64,000 nucleotides of DNA from Megaustenia siamemsis (lineage: Eukaryota > Mollusca > Gastropoda > Stylommatophora > Ariophantidae), in assembly GCA_032433765.1 (NCBI GenBank), contig JAVIAB010000073.1, positions 61,278,552-61,342,551 of the forward strand, in the 5' to 3' direction. Positions 55,141 through 64,000 of this stretch are shown here, piece after piece. Below the pieces are notes generated by a model, which had not been told where the DNA came from, searched no databases, and saw nothing but the letters and a program-made list of their open reading frames with translations. Numbering within the stretch: position 1 is the stretch's first letter; each line of letters starts with the position of its first letter. Position numbers and translations under genes: made by a program.

Positions 55141-55318
55141 ATAGTTCTAGATTACTATTCTGAAGTGATTAATCGATTCACAATTTTCGATGGGAGTCAA
55201 ATTTAAGTTATATGTGAATTTCAATGCCCGTAGAAAAAGAAATTCAAGCGTTCTTGTGCTATTTCAAATGGATTTTTTATGTGATTTTTATAGTTTGTGC
55301 GAATAGTACCATACATCA

Positions 55319-55699
55319 TTGTGCTATTTAGATATTACGATCACGAACGAAAATGTCAAAAAGCGGGGGAAATCTACAACACAAAGAAAACAATCAGAAC
55401 GTTTAATAGGCACTTGGAACATCTGCCGATTAGGGGATAAAAGTACAGAAATAGTTGAATTTATGAAGAAAAGGAATATAAAAATCTTAGGATTAGCTGA
55501 CACAAGAAAGAGAGAACATGATCTATATATAACAAACACATTTAATCAGCACAATCGTAACCAAATACCTACTTGGTATAAATGGAATGACATGGACAAG
55601 GCCTCCCAAATCGATTTTATTTTGACTAGAAGACATCAAAAGAGGGACATAACAGACTCAAGATCTAACCCCAAATGCAATATTAGATACAGACCATAA
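55319..55699 (+). pseudogene. LINE-D endonuclease remnant
   Basis: A 126-codon frame. It contains the N-terminal endonuclease motif GTWNICRLGDKSTEIVEFM and ILGLADTRK, then jumps to the late-domain segment YITNTFNQHNRN..TWYKWND and SQIDFILTRR. About 100-130 residues that normally lie between, with the catalytic Glu, Asp and His motifs, are missing. The enzyme would nick target DNA in an intact element; this one cannot. The product ends at 55699, ahead of a frame break. Confidence 0.85.
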
Positions 55700-55739
55700 G
55701 CCTGATTTACTATTGCAGAAAAAAATTGGTTAGGAAACT

Positions 55740-56796
55740 ACAGATGACAAGACCTCAAGCACAAAGAATCGATCTAAAAGCAATAAAGAATGTAAACATA
55801 CAAAAAGAAATATAAGAATCCGTAACCAACAAATACCAAACCCGAATACAACCTACAAACATAGAAGAAGCATGGAAACAGTTTAAAGAAGGTCTAATAG
55901 AGTCAACACAAGAGAAATGTGGTCTGAAAAATATAGGAAAGAGCAGAAAGAAACTAACAAGATGGTGGAATGAAGTAGTAAGATCAGCAGTGAAACACAA
56001 GAAAGACAAGTATAAAACGTGGCAAAAGACAAAAACAACAGAAGACTACAATCACTATAGACAAGCCAGAAATGATAGCAAAAAGATGCTAGAACAAACA
56101 AAAGCAGACTCATGGAAAGCATTTGGTGAAGAATTAGCAAAAACATGTAGAGAAGAACCCAGAGAATTTGTCAAAAGTGTAAAAGCAATTAGAGTAAGAA
56201 ATAATGATTATAACCCAACCACTATAATAAACGACAAGAACGGTAGACCAATCAGCAGCAGGAAAAACATAATAATCAGATGGAGAGAATACTTTAAGGA
56301 ACTATTAAACCAGGGAAATACAAACGGAAATACAGAGTTTAAACATATGCTGTATGATGAACAGGAACCGAATATACTTAAAGCAGAAGTAGAATGGGCA
56401 TTGAAACAGAATAAAAAGAACAAAGCAGCTGGTATAGATGGAATAACAACAGAAATGCTACTAGCCTGTAAGGAAACAGCTATAGTTTGGCTTACTATCA
56501 TATTCAATATGGCTTGGGAAGAAAGAAAAGTCCCAGACGATTGGCAAAAAGCTATCATTGTCCCATTTTGGAAGAATAAAGGAAGTAAAAGGGAGTGTGA
56601 AATGTACAGAGGAATATCCCTATTGAGTCAAGTTGGTAAAATGTTTGCTAAAATATTAGAGAGGAGAGTAAGATACATAATAGAACCTCAATTAAGTAAT
56701 AATCAATTCGGATTCAGAAAAGGTAAAAGCTGTACTGATGCTATATTTACATTGAGACAACTATGTGAAAAAACAATAGAATTGACAGAAACCTAA
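55740..56796 (+). pseudogene. LINE-D RT, N-terminal part
   Basis: Reads openly from about 55815 (a stop precedes) into the 268-codon frame starting at ATG 55990. Motifs are KNKAAGIDGITTEMLL (RT palm entry), WEERKVPDDWQKAIIVPFWK, CEMYRGISLLSQVGKMFAKI and QFGFRKGKSCTDAIFTLRQL. A stop at 56794-56796 reflects a frameshift just before the first catalytic motif, which continues in the next frame. Confidence 0.88.
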
Positions 56797-57260
56797 ATAT
56801 AGTGTTTATAGATCAGGAAAAAGCATTTGATCGTGTAGACAGAAGCAAACTTTGGCAAACTTTAGAAACATACGGGGTAGCAGGACAACTACTAGATAAT
56901 ATAATAGCATTATACAAAAACAGTCAAAGTGCCGTCAGAACATCGGAAGGTCTGTCAGAATGGTTTCAGGTTACAACAGGAGTAAGACAAGGATGTGTCC
57001 TCTCACCACTCCTCTTTTTCATATATATGGACAAAATAAATCAGGAAACAACCAACAAGGACAAATCAAATAATAACATAGAGGTAGAAATCTCCAACAT
57101 CAATGAGCTACTCTTCACAGATGACCAATGCCTAATATACGAGGATGAAAACCTGCTACAACAGCATTTAACATCTCTAGATAAAAGCTGCACAAACTAC
57201 AGTATGAAAATTAACACAGCAAAAACAGAGGCTATAAGAATAAGCAAAGACACCCATTAA
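56797..57260 (+). pseudogene. LINE-D RT, catalytic part
   Basis: Continues with VFIDQEKAFDRVDRSKL (first catalytic Asp), TTGVRQGCVLSPLLFFIYMD, and the catalytic box ELLFTDDQCLI, where Ala of F/YADD is Thr, and the thumb-proximal MKINTAKTEAIRI. A stop at 57258-57260 marks another frameshift. An Ala-to-Thr change in the box is unusual and may reduce activity, beyond the frameshifts. Confidence 0.88.
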
Positions 57261-57851
57261 ACATCAAGACCAAAGATAATGAAATAAAACAAGTAGAGGA
57301 ATTCAAGTATTTAGGCACAATGTTCACAGAAGATGGAAAACTAGACAGAGAAATTGGCATGAGAATACAAAAAGCGAATGCTGTCACATATCAGCTTTCA
57401 CCATTGCTAAGACATCCAAACATTTCTATGCCAGCTAAACAACAAATGATAAAATAGCATCTTCATACCAACTTTGTGCTATGAAAGTCAAACATGGACC
57501 CTTTCTAAATCACATTTAAGAAAGATCAATAAATGTGAGATGCGATGCTTGAGAAAAGTAACAAACAACACAAGAAGAGATAAAATACCAAATGAAACCA
57601 TAAGAAAAATGGTAGGAACAAAACCCTGCCAAGAATATATAGAACAACAACAACTTAAATGGTTTGACCACCTGGTCAGAATGAATCCTCACCAATTACC
57701 ATCAAGGGCGTTCTTCTCGAGAATGCATGGAAAAAGACCAAGAGGAAGACCCAGAAGAAGATGGATAGATGCAGTGACAGAGACATGTAACAACAAAGGA
57801 AAATCAATAATTCAGACAATTCGAGCAGCACAAGAACGACAAATGATATAA
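57260..57851 (+). pseudogene. LINE-D RT, C-terminal part
   Basis: EFKYLGTMFTEDGKLDREI follows in one frame, stopping near 57457. The last 125-codon frame (57474-57851) then has CYESQTWTLSKSHLRKINKC, EMRCLRKVTNNTRRDKI, QQQLKWFDHLVRMNPHQLPS and KRPRGRPRRRWIDAVTE. It is the usual LINE C-terminal module of unknown function. Confidence 0.88.
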
Positions 57852-57972
57852 ACCACGACACCTTTTAGGTATCAGTGAAAAGAGAAAAGAAGAAGAAGTG
57901 ATTAATCCGATCACTAAAATGATGGTTCGATCTGGCTCCTCTAAGTTTGCCACAAACACCCAACCCAACTCC

Positions 57973-58250
57973 TAGAAACCATGAATACATTCTATGTTGT
58001 ACCACTTCCATTCTAAACCATGAATACATTCTATGTTGTACCACTTCCATTCTAAACCATGAATACATTCTATGTTGTACCACTTCCATTCTAAACCATG
58101 AATACATTCTATGTCGTACCACTTCCATTCTAAACCATGAATACATTCTATGTTGTACCACTTCCATTCTAAACCATGAATACATTCTATGTTGTACCAC
58201 TTCCATTCTAAACCATGAATACATTCTATGTTGTACCACTTCCATTCTAA
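57973..58250. repeat. 39-bp minisatellite, about 7 copies
   Basis: Unit CCATGAATACATTCTATGTT + GTACCACTTCCATTCTAAA, very homogeneous, suggesting recent expansion. The 13-residue frames on both strands are by-products. Confidence 0.97.
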
Positions 58251-59010
58251 AATGGCGACAGAGCGCAGCAATCATCCGGCTATGAATAAACTGTAAAATG
58301 TCGGATTTGCTCCGCCTTTTGTTTTGTTTCGCCAGTGCACCTCCCCTCAGTCACAGCGCATTAGTTCTCTGTTACTCTTCCTCCGAGGTGTCTGGTGCAG
58401 GTAGACACAGCATACGTTCACGCACGCCCAGATTTGAATGCGAGCCTTTCTGTTTTTTCTCCCCTTACTTTTATCGACATGCTAACTGCCTGCGTTTGGT
58501 GCGTAATGAAGCGAGGGCTTACCCGCGCAGAAAACAGTTAAGTGTCTAAACACGTGCGCCTGAATAAAAATAGCTCTCTTAAAGACGGGAGCGAATCAGG
58601 CATAACGTTTCGCCGTTCAGACTGAGAGTTGTGCGAGGGTTCTGAAGTGTGTCTAGCTTCTGCTACATGCATTCATCATCGCCATCGACAATTACAACAC
58701 AGCACTGACTTGGACACTTGTTATTAATGAGTGTTATTTTCTTCTGCAATTTCATATTTTACTCGAAAAACGGCGTTTAAAATCTCAAACATGAAGACAT
58801 GTCTCGATTTTCATGCGGAGACACCTAAGCAGAATACATTACATTCACTTGTAAAACTAATGATTTTGTCGGAGTGGTTCCAAATCACAACACCACTAAA
58901 ATATTAGAGCTCTTCAATTTGTCTTTGTGTCTGAAAGTAACATTTTACTAGGCTTACACTTACATAAAGACATCTTCTACATGTCTTACATGTATAGATC
59001 GCGGTTAGAT
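58251..59010. other. No gene recognised
   Basis: A plus frame of 83 codons (58298-58549) has no known motif. ATGGCGACAGAGCGC at 58252 is the only mildly GC-rich start-like spot. Confidence 0.35.
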
Positions 59011-59325
59011 CACGTGTAAGACAGTGATGCGTACTATCCCCTCGACTGTTTATTACATACATGGACTACATATGCAAGCTAGCCAACCCATCAGGGACAG
59101 AGGAGATCAACGAGCTTCTATTTGCAGACGATCAGGCACTAATACATGGAGAAATAGAAGACCCACAAGAACACCTAAATAGACTCAACAGCACTTGCAC
59201 GAAATACAACATAAAAATCAACATTAACAAAACTGAAGTCATGAATACCTCAAAAGAGAAACAGAACATCAACATAACTATAGACGGCAGACAACTAAAA
59301 CGAAGGTTTTCATTTTTTAAAACTT
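59011..59325 (+). pseudogene. LINE-E RT fragment, 5' piece
   Basis: Reads MDYICKLANPSGTEEINELL and FADDQALIHGEIEDPQEHL (catalytic box FADD intact), then INKTEVMNTSKEKQNINI and DGRQLKR. It is truncated upstream (the preceding stretch RQ.DAYYPLDCLLHTW is a decayed RQGC.LSP.LF). It is interrupted at about 59320 by two SINEs. Confidence 0.85.
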
Positions 59326-59564
59326 AAGTAAAGAGCCCCGTCACGCCAAGTGACATATAGGGAATATGGTGTTAGTGACCATAATTTTGTACAGACCTTC
59401 GGCATATCGTTTGGTCGGTAGTAAGCCCGTGCCGCTTTACTTTCCTAGAAAATTTTCCGCTACCCATTTAAGACTTGGTGAAACCGGAGCCGGCGGTCAT
59501 GATCGAACCCGATGGCTTGTCCTTTGTAGTCCAGTTGACTAACCACTGAGCTATCCCGGCTACC
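59326..59564 (-). mobile_element. SINE copy inserted in LINE-E
   Basis: The minus strand starts GGTAGCCGGGATAGCTCAGT, followed by GGTTAGTCAACTGGACTACA and a B-box-like GGTTCGATCATG. The body is as in the other copies, ending in CTTTACTT. Confidence 0.88.
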
Positions 59565-59571
59565 TTCTAAA

Positions 59572-59831
59572 ACAAGTAAAAAAAGGTTCCCTTCACGCCT
59601 TGCAAGGCTTATGGGGAATATGGTGTTAATTACTATATGTGATCATATTTTTCTATGACCACGGCACATTTTTGGGTGATGTGGTAGGTATCACGCCAGG
59701 CCGCCTTTACTTGCTACAAAAATCTCTGGAACCAAGTTTTAGATGTTGGGTGAACCCCGGAGCTTTGTCAGTCCGAAAAAAAAAAATCAGCCACTGCTGG
59801 GGATCGAACATGGGCCCTTCTGGTCAGGAAG
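59572..59831 (-). mobile_element. Second SINE, related subfamily
   Basis: The same architecture on the minus strand: B-box-like TGTTCGATCCCC near 59807, body with GGGGTTCACCCAACATC, AGGCGGCCTGGCGTGATACC and TAACACCATATTCCCC. It is clearly diverged from the main family. Its tRNA-like head is expanded into the 29-bp array that follows. Confidence 0.8.
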
Positions 59832-60004
59832 CGAGCACACTAACCACTCAGCCACCGAGTCGAGCACACTAACCACTCAGCCACCAAGTCGAGCACACTA
59901 ACCACTCAGCCACCGAATAGAGCACACTAACCACTCAGCCACCAAGGCGAGCACACTAACCACTCAGCCTCCGAGGCGAGCACACTAACCACTCAGCCAC
60001 CGAG
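59832..60004. repeat. 29-bp array made of a SINE head, 6 copies
   Basis: Unit CGAGCACACTAACCACTCAG + CCACCGAGT (59832 to 59861). On the minus strand this contains the A-box-like TGGCTGAGTGGTTAGTG, so the array multiplies half of a polymerase III promoter. Confidence 0.93.
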
Positions 60005-60011
60005 ACAATGC

Positions 60012-60308
60012 TAGAACAAAAAAGCTAGGAATAACTCTCACCATTTAATATATACAAACAACAGATAAAATGGTTTGGTCACGTGGCAAGGCTGAAAGAT
60101 CAAAGCACAACACGACGAGCCTTCAATAAACGTTGCGAGAACACCAAACCCAAGGGCCGACCAAGAAAAAAGATGGATTAACAAAATATTAGAAAATCTA
60201 AGAAACACAACAGCAGAAGAGGCGAACAGAAGAGCAAAAGAGCGCAAATTATATCTCCACTCAACGCTGAAAGGCAGATGAGGAAAGCAGAAGAAGAAGA
60301 AAAAGTGA
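60012..60308 (+). pseudogene. LINE-E C-terminal piece
   Basis: Reads IYKQQIKWFGHVARLKDQST, RRAFNKRCENTKPKGRPRK, and, after a 1-base shift, WINKILENLRNTTAEEANRR and KLYLHSTLKGR-stop. The tail is GCAGAAGAAGAAGAAAAAG. The region between the FADD part and this piece is missing, lost with or before the SINE insertions. Confidence 0.82.
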
Positions 60309-60981
60309 ATTTATAATTCTCTTGAGTAGAAAGTATCACTGCTGCATGTGAGGTATCCTCAAAAAGAACACATTTTCTATCCGATGTTATATTTGTATTA
60401 TTGTGATGCAAACAAGTGAGGTACATTTGTTCCAGCGTTTAGTTGCAGTGAGAAAGTACATTCAAATACTTTCAGTCTGCTTGTGACCTACTTGTATCAG
60501 TGACTGCTTGGTTCTCTCGGTGAAGATAAAGTAAGCATCAACATGGGTGCTGACAGCGTGAGTGATGGCCCACATGTTCAATGGCTGGCTTCTCTTGCAT
60601 GTTGTATAAACAGAGGTAGGCTGATTTCTTTCTTTTTTTTTTTTAGATGAGACGAAAAAAAGCAACAAGTATAAAACATTGTGACACACATTTAAACACA
60701 CCCCTACACACAAGTATCATATATGCCGGGATATAAGGCAATCCCCTTTTTGTTTATGCATTTCTGGGAGGAGGGGAGGAACAACTTTATCACTAAATAT
60801 CGTAATGAATTGACAAACAATTGACAGTTTCAAATATAAAGTCATAGGTCTACTATGAGCTGACATTTATACAAATGAAAATAAATAAAACCTGACTATT
60901 CGTGGTGGGTATAAGATGCACCCTGCTTTTTCAAACGTATTTTTAAAAGGAAAAACAAGTGTCAAATACGTAAAAAAATAC

Positions 60982-61042
<61 letters not shown>

Positions 61043-61739
61043 ATCATACTCCCTGAGGCATGTGGTGATTTAAATAGTAATTACCACTCATCTTTCTTCC
61101 TCATTACCAATCCTAGAGCTAAAGGCAAACAAACTTCCCTCTGATCTCGAATTTTCCTGTCGCGTCATTTCTCATTGTCACAGAAAATGTGATCATTACA
61201 CTCTGAGTTCGTTTTGAAGGTGAACGGAGGTGCGCCACCATCAACAAGCTCACATTATCCTTAGTCCTTATCATTAGTCCTTATTAAGTTACAGTAAATG
61301 CAATTTTCATTTTTATGAATATATCTACGTATTTTATTTATTGTTTTCTTGCTTTAACTTAATATTTAAAACATTTATTTGTGCTTTTACTTTACTAAGT
61401 CAAAGGTTAAAGTTGATCGAATAAGGGTGTTTTGTGTGTAAACGGATTTCTTCACTTTCCATTCTTCTAAAAGTGAACAAAATATTTGGACTTGCAACGA
61501 TGAGAGTTTGAACTGTCTTCTGGAATGAGTTTCATTGAGAGACGTCACCGAACATGGCATGTAGAGACTGTAGGGGTTCATTGAGATGTTTGCCAGTTGC
61601 TCTTCAGCTGAACAGATTCTCTCTTGCTTGAACCAACATAGATTAGTATTTATTATTGTTTATGATTAAATAGCTACGGTCGAGTTGACAATACGGTCAT
61701 TGACAAAATATTCCAATTAAAATGAAAGACATTAATTCT
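60309..61739. other. No gene recognised; (AT)n tract
   Basis: An (AT)n microsatellite lies at 60984-61040 and a T-run at 60633-60644. No coding segment is recognised. Confidence 0.45.
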
Positions 61740-62045
61740 GATAGTGAAAAAAACAGAAGTAATGATTGCAACAACAACAAATAAAAACACCTCCTAAATG
61801 CACAATTAAGGTGAAAATGAAAGCATCACATGAGGTCAATGAGTTTCAATACCTGGGAACAGTTAGATGGTGGATATAAACAGACGTGAAGTGCAGATTA
61901 GGTCAGGCAAGGACCACATTCTAAGGAACTAGAAACACACTATAACATCTGTTTTTGTTAATGGTACTAAAATTAAAACACTGAAACCGGTATAGACATA
62001 TACATTCGACTGCTGGGTAAAGGAAACTTTGGGAGAGAAAAAGTG
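61740..62045 (+). mobile_element. Degenerate LINE-C-like remnant
   Basis: Frame-shifting readings KTEVMIATTTNKNTS, VNEFQYLGTV, DVKCRLGQARTTF match the LINE-C order KTEVMV..VN.FKYL..VRCRMAQAKAAF. Many stops are present. Confidence 0.65.
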
Positions 62046-62937
62046 AGTCCTACTACAGCAGTGCGTTTTACATCAAACATGAACTATCAGTTGTAACATT
62101 TACTCGTCTAAAAATAAGATTTTCATAACAGAATATGTAGACTAATAATACAGGAACGAAAGTCTGTCTTATAATGAGCGTGGGAATGCAATCAATTGCC
62201 ATAGCTTTATATAATACCCCCCCCCCCCCCCCAAAAAAAAAATTCCTGATAAACATGGCGGCAAGTGTACGCTGATAAAGGGAATCATAGATGACATCGA
62301 CTTCCGTTCCCAAGATGGTGGAACTATTTCACGTTCTCTCGATCGCTGCAGAAAGTGCATTTGGGGTCTGATTAATTTCGGCCCTCCATTGCACTTTTCT
62401 GCGTTAAAGTCAAAATGATGATCTACTTAGCACATCTGCGCCGATGAAGCGGAGTAGTACGCACGGCAATATTCCTTTTTGACAAATCAAGTGTTGTGAA
62501 TGCGACCTTCCACCGTCTCTAGAGTTGATCTATCGTTGTGTATGCTACGTCATCATAATGGCTCATCGTATATCTCAAGACCGGTCATACGCTAATCTTA
62601 CGGTCTGTTGTTTGATGTGCGACGGGGATCTGACGACTGACTGTGTTTTATATGTTCGGATTTGGAGTCAAAAACGATGTCTTAACATCATCAATCGCTA
62701 TACATTTTAAAAAAATATGACGATCATCATTTTCAGGAGGACGTGAATATCTGGCCAATATGGTGGATAGGCGGCAGGAACCGTTGAGGGCAATATATGA
62801 AGGTGTTCCTTGTTGCAGTCTCCTCATATTCCATGTCCTGCTTGTTGTAGGAGCTACTGAGTTATGTGCTCTGTGTAAACCGTGAGCTGTGTGTTTCATC
62901 CGTTTTGATCGTGTTTCGATATTCCAATGCTTTACGA
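62046..62937. other. No gene recognised; poly-C/A tract
   Basis: A C-run of about 16 followed by A lies at 62217-62241. Frames of 60-83 codons on both strands show no motif. Confidence 0.4.
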
Positions 62938-63045
62938 TGAATGATGTTATCGTATGACAGGGAACATTTGGCTATGTTCATTTTCTGTGCGGTTTCACCT
63001 AATGTCTTTTAGGGTGTGCTGAGACTGCTATGATGGGGACTACAG
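62938..63045 (+). repeat. Dispersed repeat, copy 2
   Basis: Matches 48850-48960 in order and orientation (see that entry); about two thirds identical by eye. Confidence 0.6.
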
Positions 63046-63690
63046 CTACATTTCTTTGTTTGGGAGATGAGATAGTAATTCGGATGATTCCACTGGCACG
63101 GGCTGTTGAGCAATTATGGATTTTAATTTGTTTGCAGTGATACCGGGGCCTTCCATAACCAAAGAACCAAAGGGAATCATAGGAGGAAGAGGTATATATT
63201 ACAGCACACAGAAAAAAAAAATAGAATTATCGCCTCGGAACTTTCCCTTTATAATAATATTCATTCATTATTATTTGTCTCCAGTACGCTGATAAGGGTA
63301 CCGACGAGGCGTTGGATATGTGGCACTTAAATAGAAGTAAATGATAAGGAATCATTGGGCTAGAACCAAGAAGCAAAGACAACATGTCATTAGTTTTCCA
63401 CTCAGACGTGTCACGGGGTAGTCATTCAAGATAAGTATGGACTGGTTATAGATGTAATAATTAAATATATGGCGTTCAGTGATTCAGGTGAGCAAATAAT
63501 TGGAAATCCGAGACTAGATCGTTTCTTCAAGCTCAGACAAAAACACGCTACACACATATTCACACGCAGTCACACGCACACACACACACACACACACACT
63601 CACACACACACACATGCAAACACAAAAATTAACGATAATAATTTTTTATCCAAAATGCGTTGTAGCTAAACACATTAGGTGGAAATTGAT
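63046..63690. other. No gene recognised; (CA)n tract
   Basis: A (CA)n microsatellite lies at about 63566-63613. Nothing else was recognised. Confidence 0.45.
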
Positions 63691-63699
63691 GAAAACATT

Positions 63700-64000
63700 A
63701 GTCCAGTGGGAAATCTATGAGAAGATATATATGAGTGAGGAAAAGATGCAAAAAATTAGTCGAGTGAGAAAAAGATGAAAAAAATTAGACGAGTGAGAAA
63801 AAGCTGAAAAAAATTAGACGAGTGAGAAAAAGATGAAAACATTAGACGAGTGAGAAAAAGATGAAAACATTAGACGAGTGAGAAAAAGATGAAAAAAATT
63901 AGACGAGTGAGAAAAAGATGAAAACATTAGACGAGTGAGAAAAAGATGAAAACATTAGACGAGTGAGAAAAAGATGAAAAAAATTAGACGAGTGAGAAAA
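63700..64000. repeat. 28-29 bp minisatellite running off the window
   Basis: Unit ATTAGACGAGTGAGAAAAAG + ATGAAAA(AA/C). Earlier copies are more diverged (TTAGTCCAGTGGG, TTAGTCGAGTGAG). The array is cut by the window end. Confidence 0.95.

Larger units (their letters stand above)
55175..57894 (+). mobile_element. LINE-D, nearly full length, with 13-bp TSD
   Basis: A 2.7-kb endonuclease-RT retrotransposon flanked by GAAGTGATTAATC at 55162-55174 and 57895-57907; the tail is AGAAGAAGAAG. The leader is about 150 bp. Domain order is endonuclease (deleted internally), reverse transcriptase, then the C-terminal GRPRRRWID region, consistent with RTE-like LINEs. The presence of the 5' end shows a complete insertion event, with the endonuclease deletion arising before or after insertion. 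Confidence 0.92.

Overview
This window is eukaryotic, animal-like genomic DNA with no confidently recognisable host gene. What can be read is almost all mobile elements, their decayed remains, and tandem repeats. Non-LTR retrotransposons (LINEs), tRNA-derived SINEs, two Tc1/mariner-like DNA transposons and more than 20 unrelated minisatellites suggest an invertebrate, perhaps a gastropod mollusc. That placement is inference from the style of the repeats, not from a marker gene.

LINE labels used here are local. LINE-A tails end in ..YANRYGT, LINE-B in ..SMVANLRC and LINE-C in ..SLREWLGR..MSGT; all three finish in (ATG)n. LINE-D is an almost full-length endonuclease-RT element. LINE-E and LINE-F are RT C-terminal remnants. 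LINE-G carries an RNase H domain. LINE-H is an old host fragment. Every RT copy seen is broken by stops, frameshifts, truncation or motif damage.

Layout. 1-6.2 kb: a minus-strand nest (LINE-H interrupted by LINE-C interrupted by LINE-G), then a LINE-B copy and a short (CT)n-tailed insertion. 7.3-8.8 kb: a 38-bp minisatellite. 9.3-12.96 kb: a degenerate repeat ladder cut by a LINE-A copy, a SINE and a DD(83)E transposon, each with a target-site duplication (TSD). 13.4-18.1 kb: a 27-bp array and a 3.7-kb Pro/Thr/Ser-coding array with a Cys-containing flank. 19-28.2 kb: arrays of 37, 45/46, 95, 21, 32 and 25 bp. 30-36.9 kb: an array grown from a LINE endonuclease start, LINE-F, and LINE-A nested in LINE-C. 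36.9-38.9 kb: a 30-bp array invaded by LINE-B and LINE-C. 41-44.4 kb: arrays grown from retroelement coding sequence, and two SINEs. 45.0-47.15 kb: a second DD(83)E transposon. 49.4-55.1 kb: arrays, a LINE-B copy with TSD, and SINE-derived arrays. 55.2-57.9 kb: LINE-D with TSD. 59-60.3 kb: LINE-E split by two SINEs. 63.7 kb to the end: another array.

The main theme is that several minisatellites are visibly made of mobile-element sequence: the first codons of a LINE endonuclease, two adjacent segments of a retroelement's Cys-rich C-terminal region, and pieces of the SINE head and body. Stages from 4 copies to about 20 copies are present. Tandem arrays make up roughly a quarter of the window by hand count. 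All identities and copy numbers were estimated by eye.
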